Assembly: GCF_030687895.1 (NCBI RefSeq)
Contig: NZ_CP117452.1
Coordinates: 1,877,501 to 1,941,500 of the forward strand
DNA length: 64,000 nucleotides
Reading direction: 5' to 3'
From: Pseudomonas sp. FP198
GTDB taxonomy: Bacteria; Pseudomonadota; Gammaproteobacteria; Pseudomonadales; Pseudomonadaceae
Part shown: piece after piece, positions 40,549 to 48,830 of the stretch
Layout of the letters: each line of letters starts with the position of its first letter
Numbering within the stretch: the first letter of the stretch is position 1
Notes under the pieces: generated by a model
Database searches by the model: none
Told to the model about the DNA's origin: nothing
The model's input: only the letters and a program-made list of their open reading frames with translations
Position numbers and translations under genes: made by a program

Positions 40549-42998
40549 GCCAGTACCTCCAGGTTCTTCACGGGGATGACCTCGAACTCTTTTTTCAGCT
40601 GCGGTTGTTCCAGCCGTTGTTTCCAGGGGTCCTGCTCCAGCGACAGGGAAAACTTCAAGCGTTCGTGCAGGGCCTTGCGCCGCTCCGGGTCTTCCAGCAC
40701 GGCTTTCTTGATGTGCTCCATGCCGACGCGCTGCATGTAGTGCACGGTGCGTTCGAGGTAGAAGGCTTCCTCGCGGTACAGCTGCAGGAAGGCGCCGTTG
40801 TATTCGCGCACTTCTTCGGCGGTCTTGAGCTTGACGAAGAACTCGGCGACTTCGGTCTTGATTCCGCCGTTGCCACCGATGTACATCTCCCAGCCGGAAT
40901 CGACGCCGATGATGCCGACGTCCTTGATGCCCGCTTCCGAGCAGTTGCGTGGGCAACCGGAGACCGCCAGCTTCACCTTGTGCGGCGACCACATGTTGAA
41001 CAGGTCGTGTTCCAGCTCGATGCCCAACTGGGTGGAGTTCTGCGTGCCGAAGCGGCAGAACTCGCTGCCCACGCAGGTCTTCACGGTGCGAATGGATTTG
41101 CCGTAGGCATGGCCGGACGGCATGTCGAGGTCTTTCCAGACGCCGGGCAAATCTTGCTTCTTGATGCCCAGCAGGTCGATGCGCTGGCCGCCGGTGACCT
41201 TGACCATGGGCACGTTGTATTTGTCGGCGACGTCGGCAATGCGCCGCAGCTCGGAGGGGTTGGTCACGCCGCCCCACATCCGTGGGACCACCGAGTAGGT
41301 GCCGTCTTTCTGGATGTTGGCGTGGGCGCGTTCGTTGATCAGGCGCGACTGCGGGTCATCCTGGGCTTCGCCGGGCCAGGTGGAAATCAGGTAGTAGTTC
41401 AGGGCCGGACGGCAAGTGGCGCAGCCGTTCGGGGTGCGCCAGTTCAGGTAGCTCATGGTGCCGGCGATGGTCAGCAGGTGCTGGTCGCGGATCGCCTGGC
41501 GGATCTGCCCATGGTTGAGGTCGCTGCAACCGCAGATGGCTTTTTCGCTTTTTGGCTTGACGTCCGCCGCGCCGCCCACGGTGTTGATCAGGATCTGCTC
41601 CACCAGGCCGGCGCAAGAGCCGCAGGAACTGGCGGCCTTGGTGTGTTTTTTCACGTCATCGACGCTGAACAGCCCGTGCTCCTGGATCGCCTTGACGATG
41701 GTGCCCTTGCACACGCCATTGCAGCCGCAGACTTCGGCGGTGTCGGCCATGCTCATGGCTTTGTCCTGGCCTTGGTGGCCTACATCGCCTAAAGCGTTTT
41801 CCCCAAACATCAGGTGATCGCGGATCTCGCTGATGCCGTGGTTCTCACGGATCTGGCGGAAATACCAGCCGCCATCCGCGGTATCGCCGTACAGGCAGGC
41901 GCCGACCAGCACGTCATCCTTGATGACGAGCTTTTTGTAGACGCCGCCGATCGGGTCGGAAAGGGTGATGGTCTCGGTGCCTTCGCCGCCCATGAAATCC
42001 CCGGCGGAGAACAGATCGATACCGGTGACTTTCAACTTGGTCGACGTCACCGAACCCTTGTAAGTGGCGAAGCCCAGTTGCGCGAGGTGATTGGCGCAGA
42101 CCTTGGCTTGCTCGAACAGCGGCGCCACCAGGCCATAGGCGGTGCCGCGATGGTTGGCGCACTCGCCGATGGCGTAGATGCGCGGATCATAGGTCTGCAT
42201 CGTGTCGTTGACGAGGATTCCGCGGTTGCACGGAATGCCGGATTTTTCCGCCAGTTCGGTATTGGGCCGGATACCGGCAGCCATCACCACCAGGTCGGCG
42301 GGAATGATGTCGCCGTTCTTGAACTGGACCGAGCCGACCCGGCCGTTGCCGGAGTCGTGCAAGGCCTGCGTCTGCTCGCTGAGGCGGAATTTAAGGCCAC
42401 GGTTTTCCAGGGCGGTTTGCAGCAGCTGGCCGCTGGTCTTGTCAAGTTGGCGTTCCAGCAGCCATTCGCCGATGTGCACCACGGTCACGTCCATGCCGCG
42501 CAGTTTCAAGCCGTTGGCGGCTTCCAGGCCGAGCAGGCCGCCACCGATGACCACCGCGTGTTTGTGGGTCTTGGCCGTGTTGATCATGGCCTGGGTGTCG
42601 GCGATGTCGCGGTAGCCGATCACGCCATCGAGGGTGTTGCCCGGGATCGGCAGGATGAACGGCGTGGAGCCGGTGGCGATGAGCAGGCGATCGTATTCGG
42701 CTTCGCTGCCGTCTTCGGCGATGACCCGGCGCTTGACCCGGTCGATCTCCACCACCTTGCGGTTGAGCAGCAGCTTGATGTTGTTGTCCAGGTACCAGGT
42801 CAGGTCGTTGAGCACGATTTCTTCGAACGTCTGCTCCCCGGCGAGCACGGGCGAGAGCAGGATGCGGTTGTAGTTGGTGTGGGGCTCGGCGCCGAAGACC
42901 GTGATGTCGTAGAGCTCGTTGCTCAGTTTGAGCAGTTCCTCGAGGGTGCGAACCCCGGCCATGCCGTTGCCGATCATTACCAGTTTGAGTTTTTTCAT
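40545..42998 (-). CDS. nirB: Nitrite reductase (NADH) large subunit NirB
   Basis: An 817-residue siroheme enzyme reducing nitrite to ammonium. It begins with an FAD-binding fold (KLVMIGNGMAGVRTLEEL) and an NAD-binding site (VIGGGLLGLEAANGLK near 146), then two BFD-like regions (CGCNGVCKGTIVKAI, CGSCAGLVEQ; CGCSDLNHGQIRQAI, CATCRPAL), the ferredoxin-like half, and the 4Fe-4S-siroheme ligands CVGSEFC near 641 and CPRNC near 682. ATG 42998 has GGAGAA upstream and starts at MKKLKLVMIG; an in-frame extension of 15 residues is unlikely. A regulatory leader with a terminator precedes it. Confidence 0.95.
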   Translation of the reverse strand: MKKLKLVMIGNGMAGVRTLEELLKLSNELYDITVFGAEPHTNYNRILLSPVLAGEQTFEEIVLNDLTWYLDNNIKLLLNRKVVEIDRVKRRVIAEDGSEAEYDRLLIATGSTPFILPIPGNTLDGVIGYRDIADTQAMINTAKTHKHAVVIGGGLLGLEAANGLKLRGMDVTVVHIGEWLLERQLDKTSGQLLQTALENRGLKFRLSEQTQALHDSGNGRVGSVQFKNGDIIPADLVVMAAGIRPNTELAEKSGIPCNRGILVNDTMQTYDPRIYAIGECANHRGTAYGLVAPLFEQAKVCANHLAQLGFATYKGSVTSTKLKVTGIDLFSAGDFMGGEGTETITLSDPIGGVYKKLVIKDDVLVGACLYGDTADGGWYFRQIRENHGISEIRDHLMFGENALGDVGHQGQDKAMSMADTAEVCGCNGVCKGTIVKAIQEHGLFSVDDVKKHTKAASSCGSCAGLVEQILINTVGGAADVKPKSEKAICGCSDLNHGQIRQAIRDQHLLTIAGTMSYLNWRTPNGCATCRPALNYYLISTWPGEAQDDPQSRLINERAHANIQKDGTYSVVPRMWGGVTNPSELRRIADVADKYNVPMVKVTGGQRIDLLGIKKQDLPGVWKDLDMPSGHAYGKSIRTVKTCVGSEFCRFGTQNSTQLGIELEHDLFNMWSPHKVKLAVSGCPRNCSEAGIKDVGIIGVDSGWEMYIGGNGGIKTEVAEFFVKLKTAEEVREYNGAFLQLYREEAFYLERTVHYMQRVGMEHIKKAVLEDPERRKALHERLKFSLSLEQDPWKQRLEQPQLKKEFEVIPVKNLEVLA

Positions 42999-43078
42999 CA
43001 GGGTTCTCCGCAAGCCCAGACCGATTTCGTCACGTTTCATCACGGCGGTCGGGCTGGCTCGGCAATTTTTTCGAAAAC

Positions 43079-43142
43079 AAAAAAAGGCGTCTCGCTAGCA
43101 AACTAGCGAGGACGCCTTTGTCCTGGTCCCGTTCTCTCGGGA
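43079..43142 (-). promoter_or_regulatory. ANTAR (NasT) antitermination leader of nirB: two hexaloop hairpins plus terminator
   Basis: Read 5' to 3' on the minus strand: hairpin P1 UCCCG-AGAGAA-CGGGA (43142-43127), hairpin P2 AGGAC-AAAGGC-GUCCU (43124-43109), then a terminator whose 5' arm GGCGUC (from 43116) reuses the loop and 3' side of P2, pairs with GACGCC and ends in seven U (43085-43079). Both hexaloops have A at position 1 and G at 4, the feature ANTAR proteins such as NasT recognise. Protein binding to P1-P2 would block the terminator. Confidence 0.82.
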
Positions 43143-43345
43143 AGCACCGCCTTCATCGTTGGAGGCGTTGCTTTATGTATGGTGGAAGAGGTTATGCAGT
43201 GGTTGTGCCAAGTAGCGCGAGGGCGTGGATTTACTGGAGGAAGCGCGGATTGGCCGGGTTACGGGGGGATTTATTGCACCGAATCAAAGCGTGTTGCCCG
43301 GTAATGGAGCGTCAGCCTTGGCACATGTAGCGGCTGTTACACCGC

Positions 43346-43411
43346 TTTCGCGAGCAGGCTCGCTCCCACAGGAGACCGCGATCAACCTGTGGGAGCGAGC
43401 CTGCTCGCGAA
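43346..43411. repeat. REP palindrome pair (inverted)
   Basis: TTCGCGAGCAGGCTCGCTCC and its inverted partner around a short loop, just after the kinase/phosphatase stop codon. Confidence 0.85.
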
Positions 43412-43426
43412 GGGGGCAACCGGGTT

Positions 43427-45097
43427 TCAGTTATGAAATACCAGAAACAGCAGCACAACATTCACCACCAACGACACCAGCGCCAACGTCCGCCAGACCT
43501 TCAGCGGCTCCCGCTCAAGCAATGGCCGGGGCCTTACGCTCAAGCTTCGCCGCTCGCCCTGTTCCAGCTGCAACAGCCATTCTTCAGCCGTTTCGAAGCG
43601 CTGCGCAGGGTCTGCCGCCACGGCGCGTTCCAGGCTTTGCCCGAGCCATTCGGGCAGGTCCGGTCGATAACGGTTGGCGCTCACGGGTACACCAAAGCGC
43701 GGTCGCTGGAAGGCTTCGATTTCGCCGTAGGGGTAATGCCCGGTCAGCAGGAAATACAAGGTCACGCCGACCGCATACAAATCCTGTTGCGCCGTCGGCG
43801 CGGCGCCGCCGAAGGCTTCCGGCGCAATGTAGCTAGGGGTGCCAGGCAAGACGTTGGCCTGGTCTTCGGACAAACCGGGGCAGTACGCCAGGCCAAAATC
43901 CAGCAAGCGCAACTCCCCATCGTCGCCCTGGTGCAGGTTCTCCGGCTTGATGTCGCGGTGGTAGATCTGCCTTCGATGCAACAGGCCCACCGCACGCACC
44001 AGTCGCTGCGCCAGCTCCAGCCATTGAGCCAGGGGCAACGGACCGCTTTGGTTGAACAGCTCGGCCAGGGTCACGCCCGGATATTCACGCATCACGTAGT
44101 ACAGATGTTGGCGCTGGGGTACGCCATGCACCTCCGGAAACTGCCGACCCGCGACCCGCTTGAGGAACCATTCCTCCGACAACAGCGCCTGGCCGGCGCG
44201 GGTGTCGTCCCGTAGCTGCACGGGCAAGGTCTTCAACAGCCAGGGTTGGCCCTGACCATCGTGGACCCGGTAGAGCAACGATTGCTGGCTCTGGCCGAGC
44301 AGGCTTTCGATCTGCCAGCCTTCGAACACCTGGCCCGCCTTCAGTGCAGGGGGCAGCGGCCACTGTTGCAGTTGGATCAGCGCGTCGCCGATGCTCGCTT
44401 CGCCCACCGCATCGACCCGCACCAGCAGCGCGCTGGCGTTATCCTGGCTACCGGCCAGGTGCGCGGCGTTGACCAGTGTCTGCGCCGCGCGATCCAGGTC
44501 CGGCTGGTCGCGCAGGATGCTGGCAATGGCCGTGTCCCCCAGCACCGCCCAGACGCCGTCGCTGAGCAGCACGAAGGTTTCATCTTCACGCAGCTCGCCG
44601 TCGAGGAAGTCGAGGATCAAATGCTGATCCAGGCCCAAGGCACGCTTGAGCACATGTTGCATGCCCTGTTGTTCCCAGACGTGATCTTCGCTGACCCGTT
44701 GCAAATGGTCGGCGTGCCACCGGTAGACCCGGCAATCGCCGACGTGCGCCAGGGTGAAGCGCCGGCCCCGCAAGACCAGCGCGCTGACCGTGGTCAGCAG
44801 CGGTTGGCCGCCGCCGTTGCCTTGCAGCCAGCGATTCTGCGCCAGCAGCAGCCGGTCCAGCGCCTGGGCCACGCCCCAGGTCTGCGGCGTGGAGTAGTAG
44901 TCCAGGGCGAGGGCCTGCAAGGTCGAACGCGCGGCCAATCCGCCATCGGCGCATTGGCTCACCCCGTCGGCGATGGCGAACAGATAACCCTTGCTGGCGG
45001 CCAGGGCCGGGGCGGGGGTGACCAGGCGCAGGGCGTCCTGGTTTTCCTCTCGGGGACCCGTGGCGCTGGCTTCGGCAAAACTCAGTTGCAGGCTCAT
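43427..45097 (-). CDS. Bifunctional PP2C-type phosphatase / Ser-Thr protein kinase, C-terminally membrane-anchored
   Basis: A 556-residue fusion. The N-terminal PP2C phosphatase domain has SATGPREENQDAL, FAIADGVSQCADG and HVGDCRVYR, with a late metal-binding Asp in GSQDNAS near 216. From about 258 comes a Hanks-type kinase domain: invariant Lys in WLLKTLP, catalytic loop HRDIKPEN near 381, DFGLAY, and APEAFGG. The Gly-rich loop is degenerate (LLGQSQQSLLYRV). A single membrane helix ends the protein (LALVSLVVNVVLLFLVF). It begins nine bases after the transporter stop codon, an order shared with P. aeruginosa, so it may tune nitrate uptake; the target is unknown. Confidence 0.88.
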   Translation of the reverse strand: MSLQLSFAEASATGPREENQDALRLVTPAPALAASKGYLFAIADGVSQCADGGLAARSTLQALALDYYSTPQTWGVAQALDRLLLAQNRWLQGNGGGQPLLTTVSALVLRGRRFTLAHVGDCRVYRWHADHLQRVSEDHVWEQQGMQHVLKRALGLDQHLILDFLDGELREDETFVLLSDGVWAVLGDTAIASILRDQPDLDRAAQTLVNAAHLAGSQDNASALLVRVDAVGEASIGDALIQLQQWPLPPALKAGQVFEGWQIESLLGQSQQSLLYRVHDGQGQPWLLKTLPVQLRDDTRAGQALLSEEWFLKRVAGRQFPEVHGVPQRQHLYYVMREYPGVTLAELFNQSGPLPLAQWLELAQRLVRAVGLLHRRQIYHRDIKPENLHQGDDGELRLLDFGLAYCPGLSEDQANVLPGTPSYIAPEAFGGAAPTAQQDLYAVGVTLYFLLTGHYPYGEIEAFQRPRFGVPVSANRYRPDLPEWLGQSLERAVAADPAQRFETAEEWLLQLEQGERRSLSVRPRPLLEREPLKVWRTLALVSLVVNVVLLFLVFHN

Positions 45098-45106
45098 GGT
45101 GGCAGG

Positions 45107-46318
45107 TTATACCCGAGCCGCGGTGACCGCTGCCGAACCCCAGGTGGTCCTCCAGCGACGCTTGACCCCGTGCAGGCCGAACCAGGCCAGGACACCGAGG
45201 CTGGCGAACAACCACAGCGCCAGCTGGTAGCTGCCGGTGCTCTGCTTGATCGCACCCATGCCCGCCGCCAGGGCGAAGCCGCCGATGCCGCCGGCCATGC
45301 CGATCAGCCCGGTCATCACGCCGATCTCGCGACGGAAACGTTGTGGCACCAGTTGGAACACCGCGCCGTTGCCCGCACCCAGGCCGAGCATGGTGCAGAC
45401 GAACAGGGCCAGCGCCGCGTAGGAACTCGGCAGGTTGAAGCCGACCGCGGCGATGCAGACAGCCGCCACGGTGTACATGCCCAGCAAGGTGCGGATGCCG
45501 CCGAAACGGTCCGCCAGCGCGCCGCCCAAGGGCCGCATCAGGCTACCACCGAAGACGCAGGCCGCGGTGTAGTAGCCGGCGGTCACCGGGCTCAGGCCAT
45601 ATTGGTCGTTGAAGTAGCCGGGCAGGGCGCTGGCCAGGCCGATGAAGCCGCCGAAGGTCACGCTGTAGAAGAACATGAACCACCAGCTGTCGCGGTCACC
45701 GAGGGCCTTGAGGTAGTCAGCCATGGATTTGGCCTTGGGCCGCTCCGGGGCGTTCTTGGCCAGCCAGGCGAACAGGACCAGGGTAATCACCAGCGGGATC
45801 ACCGCGAAGCCGAACACGTTGGTCCAGCCGAAGGCCACCGCCATCACCGGAGCGATCAACGCGGCGAGCACGGTGCCCGAGTTACCGGCACCGGCGATGC
45901 CCATGGCCTTGCCCTGGTGCTGTGGTGGATACCACTGGGAAGCCAGCGGCAGGGCCACGGCGAACGAAGCGCCGGCCACGCCCAGGAACAGGCCCAGCAG
46001 CAAGGCTTGTTCGTAGCTGTGGATGCCCAGTTTCCAGGCGCAGAACAGCGCGCCGATCACGATCACCTGGCCGACCATGCCGGCGGTCTTCGGTGAAATG
46101 CGGTCGGCCAACAAGCCCATGAACAGGCGCAGCACGGCGCCGGCCAGGATCGGTGTTGCGACCATCAGGCCGCGTTGCTGGGTGGTCAGGTGCAGGTCGG
46201 CGGAGATCTGCACCGCCAATGGGCCGAGCAGGTACCAGACCATGAAGCTCAGGTCGAAATAGAGGAAGGCCGCGAACAATGTCGGGGTGTGGCCGGATTT
46301 CCAGAAGCTTGAATTCAT
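45107..46318 (-). CDS. nasA: Nitrate/nitrite transporter (NarK/NasA type, MFS)
   Basis: A 403-residue major-facilitator protein with about 12 membrane helices. The nitrate/nitrite-porter signature regions are visible: GIAGAGNSGTVLAALIAP in the first half and GLGAGNGAVFQLVPQRF in the second, plus an MFS loop GLLADRISPK. It imports nitrate for assimilation. ATG 46318 follows GAGGTG. A long leader with two ANTAR-type hairpins and a terminator precedes it, so it should be induced with nirB through NasT. The symbol follows P. aeruginosa usage. Confidence 0.92.
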   Translation of the reverse strand: MNSSFWKSGHTPTLFAAFLYFDLSFMVWYLLGPLAVQISADLHLTTQQRGLMVATPILAGAVLRLFMGLLADRISPKTAGMVGQVIVIGALFCAWKLGIHSYEQALLLGLFLGVAGASFAVALPLASQWYPPQHQGKAMGIAGAGNSGTVLAALIAPVMAVAFGWTNVFGFAVIPLVITLVLFAWLAKNAPERPKAKSMADYLKALGDRDSWWFMFFYSVTFGGFIGLASALPGYFNDQYGLSPVTAGYYTAACVFGGSLMRPLGGALADRFGGIRTLLGMYTVAAVCIAAVGFNLPSSYAALALFVCTMLGLGAGNGAVFQLVPQRFRREIGVMTGLIGMAGGIGGFALAAGMGAIKQSTGSYQLALWLFASLGVLAWFGLHGVKRRWRTTWGSAAVTAARV

Positions 46319-46412
46319 CGCGCACCTCAGCTGTAAAAGTCTCGAGAAATGAGTCAGTGCTTTGAGCAGTGCGCCGCCTGTGGTCGCACCACCGGCCCCG
46401 CGGGGCCAAAAC

Positions 46413-46499
46413 AAAAAAACGCCGCAACCCGGATCGCCAGAGAGGCGAGAAGGGTGTGCGACGTCTTTGTCGTAGGTGGGGCAACCGCCGTTGGTTACC
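46413..46499 (-). promoter_or_regulatory. ANTAR (NasT) antitermination leader of the nitrate transporter
   Basis: On the minus strand: P1 GGUAACC-AACGGC-GGUUGCC (46499-46480, one G-U pair), P2 CGAC-AAAGAC-GUCG (46472-46459), then a terminator with 5' arm CGUCGCACACCC, an inner hairpin CGCC-UCUCU-GGCG, 3' arm GGGUUGCGGCG and a run of seven U (to about 46413). Both hexaloops have A1 and G4. The 3' side of P2 is shared with the terminator arm, so the two structures exclude each other. Confidence 0.8.
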
Positions 46500-46549
46500 T
46501 GTGCGGTTGCTTAAGCGAGATCTGTGCCAACCTGCGAGGTTCGGGGGAG

Positions 46550-46760
46550 GCCTTCGCGAGCAGGCTCGCTCCCACAGTCGATCGGTGGGGGGCACAAATG
46601 CTGTGTTCACCCAACCCCATGTAGGAGCGAGCTTGCTCGCGATGACGGTGGGTCAGTCGACAGTGATGTTGGATGCAAAATCGCTATCGCGAGCAAGCTC
46701 GCTCCCACAATGGATCAGAGGTGTTCTCCGAACCTGTGGGAGCGAGCCTGCTCGCGAACG
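46550..46760. repeat. Cluster of four REP elements
   Basis: Cores in alternating orientation begin near 46552 (TTCGCGAGCAGGCTCGCTCC), 46622 (TAGGAGCGAGCTTGCTCGCG), 46684 (TATCGCGAGCAAGCTCGCTC) and 46734 (CTGTGGGAGCGAGCCTGCTC). They form two inverted pairs between nasT and the transporter leader. Confidence 0.85.
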
Positions 46761-46785
46761 CGTCTGGCCAGGCGCTACAAGGCTT

Positions 46786-47361
46786 TCAGCCGAGCAACTC
46801 GTTCATGGCGATGATCTGCTCCGCCACCTGGATCAGCTTCTGCTGGCGGCTCATGGCCTGGCGGCGCATCAGGGTGTAGGCCTGTTCCTCGTTGCAGTCC
46901 TTCATCTTCATCAGCATGCCCTTGGCCAGTTCGATGCGCTTGCGCTCGGCCAGTTGCTGGTCCCGGGCCAGGAGTTGCGCGCGCAGGGCCTGGTCGCTTT
47001 CGAAGCGGGCCATGGCCACGTCGAGGATCGGTTGCAGGCGTGCGGCATGGATGCCTTCGACGATGTAGGCGCTGACGCCTGACTTGATCGCCTGGCGCAT
47101 CACATCCGGGTCGTGCTCGTCGGTAAACATGACGATCGGTCGTGGCTGGTCACGACTGACCAGCACCACTTGCTCCATGACGTCGCGCCCGGGTGACTCG
47201 GTATCGATCAGGATCACGTCCGGACGCACCGTTTCGACGCGCGCCGGCAGGTCGATGGTCAATCCGGATTCGTCGATCACCTCGAAGCCGGCTTCAATCA
47301 GGGCCGCCTTGAGACGCCCGACTTTTTTCGCGGTGTCGTTGATCAGCAGGATACGCAGCAT
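46786..47361 (-). CDS. nasT: ANTAR-domain antiterminator NasT
   Basis: A 191-residue response-regulator-like protein. The pseudo-receiver domain spans 1-120 (LRILLINDTAKKVGRL, VILIDTESPG), a coiled coil links it to the C-terminal ANTAR RNA-binding domain (KRIELAKGMLMKMKDCNEEQ, YTLMRRQAMSRQQKL). Freed from NasS by nitrate or nitrite, NasT binds paired hexaloop hairpins and prevents termination. Matching hairpins are found before nirB and the transporter in this window. It follows nasS by 14 bases. Confidence 0.95.
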   Translation of the reverse strand: MLRILLINDTAKKVGRLKAALIEAGFEVIDESGLTIDLPARVETVRPDVILIDTESPGRDVMEQVVLVSRDQPRPIVMFTDEHDPDVMRQAIKSGVSAYIVEGIHAARLQPILDVAMARFESDQALRAQLLARDQQLAERKRIELAKGMLMKMKDCNEEQAYTLMRRQAMSRQQKLIQVAEQIIAMNELLG

Positions 47362-47375
47362 AATCGAGGCTCCTG

Positions 47376-48587
47376 TCAGCGGCTGGCGAGAAGGGGAGCC
47401 GCATCGCTCAAGGCGTGCAGTTTGAAGCTGCGGGCATACCCGGCCGGGTCCGAGCCGTCCCAGGTGGTGCCGTCGATCAGTTGACTGCTGCGCATGTCCT
47501 GGCGAGGCGAGGTCACGCCCAGCGCCGCGCAGGCATCACGATACAGCTTGAGCTGTTGGACCTGGCGGGCCACGGCCAGGTAGTCCGGGTCTTCGCGCAG
47601 CAGGCCCCAGCGCCGGAACTGAGTCATGAACCACATGCCGTCGGACAGGTACGGCAGGTTCACCTCGCCGTCCCCATGAAAGCGCATGGCGTGGGGATCC
47701 TGCCAGCTGTTGCCCAGGCCGTCGGCATAAATCCCGAGCAGGCGCGGTTCGATGCAATCGAGCGGAGCGTCGAGGTATTCCGGGGCGCTCAACAATTGCG
47801 CGGTACTGCGGCGGTTTTCAGTGCTTTGTTCGATGAAGCGGCTGGCTTCGAGGATGGCCATCACCAGCGCGCGGGCAGTGTTGGGGTATTGCTCGACAAA
47901 CGCGCGGGTACAACCCAGGACTTTCTCCGGGTGGTCGGGCCAGATGGTCTGGGTAGTCGCCAGGGTAAAGCCGAGGTTCTGCTTCACGGCGCTGGCGCAC
48001 CAGGGCTCGCCGACGCAGAAACCATCGATGCGCCCGGCTTGCAGGTGCGCGATCATCTGCGGCGGTGGCACCACTACGCTGTCGACATCCGACAACGGAT
48101 GGATGCCCTGGGCGGCGAGCCAGTAATAGAGCCACATGGCATGGGTGCCGGTGGGAAAGGTCTGGGCGAAGGTCAGTTTCGGGCGAGTTTGGTGCACGTG
48201 CTGCTCCAGTGCCTCAGGACTGGTCACGCCTTGCGCCTGCAAACCATGGGACAGGTTGATGCTCTGGCCGTTCTGGTTCAGCCCCATCAGCACGGCCATG
48301 TCGGTCGGCGCGACGCCGCCGATCCCCAGGTGCACGGCATAAATCAGGCCGTACAGGCTGTGGGCCGCGTCGATTTCACCGCTGACCAGCTTGTCCCGCA
48401 GGTTGGCCCAGGAGGCTTGGCGCTTGAGGTTCAGCGTCAAGCCGTAGGGCTGGGCGAAGCCCTGGGTGGCGGCCACGACCACCGGGGCGCAGTCGCTCAG
48501 GGCCATGAAGCCGAGGTTGACCGCGCTCTTTTCCGGGGCATCGCTGCCATTGACCCAAGCCAGGGGGGTGGCTGGAATTTCGTTCAT
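47376..48587 (-). CDS. nasS: Nitrate/nitrite sensor protein NasS
   Basis: A 403-residue NrtA/CmpA-like binding protein without a signal peptide, as expected for the cytoplasmic sensor NasS rather than a transporter subunit. Recognisable regions are VNLGFMALSDCAPVVVA, LRDKLVSGEIDAAH, GTHAMWLYYWLAAQG and GRIDGFCVGEPWCASA. NasS binds and silences NasT until nitrate or nitrite is bound. ATG 48587 follows an AAGGTGA site. A terminator-like hairpin lies in its leader. The T3SS operon begins 243 bases away on the other strand. Confidence 0.94.
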   Translation of the reverse strand: MNEIPATPLAWVNGSDAPEKSAVNLGFMALSDCAPVVVAATQGFAQPYGLTLNLKRQASWANLRDKLVSGEIDAAHSLYGLIYAVHLGIGGVAPTDMAVLMGLNQNGQSINLSHGLQAQGVTSPEALEQHVHQTRPKLTFAQTFPTGTHAMWLYYWLAAQGIHPLSDVDSVVVPPPQMIAHLQAGRIDGFCVGEPWCASAVKQNLGFTLATTQTIWPDHPEKVLGCTRAFVEQYPNTARALVMAILEASRFIEQSTENRRSTAQLLSAPEYLDAPLDCIEPRLLGIYADGLGNSWQDPHAMRFHGDGEVNLPYLSDGMWFMTQFRRWGLLREDPDYLAVARQVQQLKLYRDACAALGVTSPRQDMRSSQLIDGTTWDGSDPAGYARSFKLHALSDAAPLLASR

Positions 48588-48606
48588 CGCGCATCACCTT
48601 CCGCAT

Positions 48607-48665
48607 AAAAAAGCGCCGTGCCCGGACCGATGCCAGAGCAAGGCCGGAGGACGACGCCGTTGTCC
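48607..48665 (-). promoter_or_regulatory. Terminator-like leader of nasST with one ANTAR-like hexaloop (possible)
   Basis: On the minus strand GAC-AACGGC-GUC (48664-48653) has a hexaloop with A1 and G4, and the segment GCGUCGUCC can instead pair with GGGCACGGCGC just before six U (48612-48607). This resembles the two other leaders, but the stem is only 3 bp and I see no clear first hairpin upstream, so the call is tentative. Confidence 0.4.
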
Positions 48666-48830
48666 TTGAAACAGTGTGGCACTCATTCCGCCATTGGGAT
48701 GGGTGCCGATGAACACGAAGGGTGCAAGGCATATGCCAGCTCGCGTCTCATCACCTTCCCATCAGGATTGCGGACGGCGTGCCTTGCATCCTGTCGCTCC
48801 TTTCATCGCCACCTGGCAAAGGAGACGGAT

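Larger units (their letters stand above)
42999..43426. other. nirB upstream region (leader, promoter region and REP pair)
   Basis: This 428-base gap holds the nirB antitermination leader (43079-43142) and a REP pair (43346-43411). The nirB promoter should lie between them, near 43150-43340. I could not identify NtrC or sigma-54 boxes with confidence. No ORF here looks coding. Confidence 0.5.
46319..46785. other. Transporter upstream region: antitermination leader and four REP elements
   Basis: This 467-base gap holds the leader at 46413-46499 and a cluster of four REPs at 46550-46760. A GC palindrome, GGCCCCGCGGGGCC, lies at 46394-46407 between the terminator and the transporter. Nothing here looks coding. 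Confidence 0.6.

Noticed and set aside
40231..41277. A 348-residue fused ORF ending in NirD
   Set aside because: The upstream 243 residues are the nirB sequence read in another frame; NirD starts at 40548 after GGAGG.
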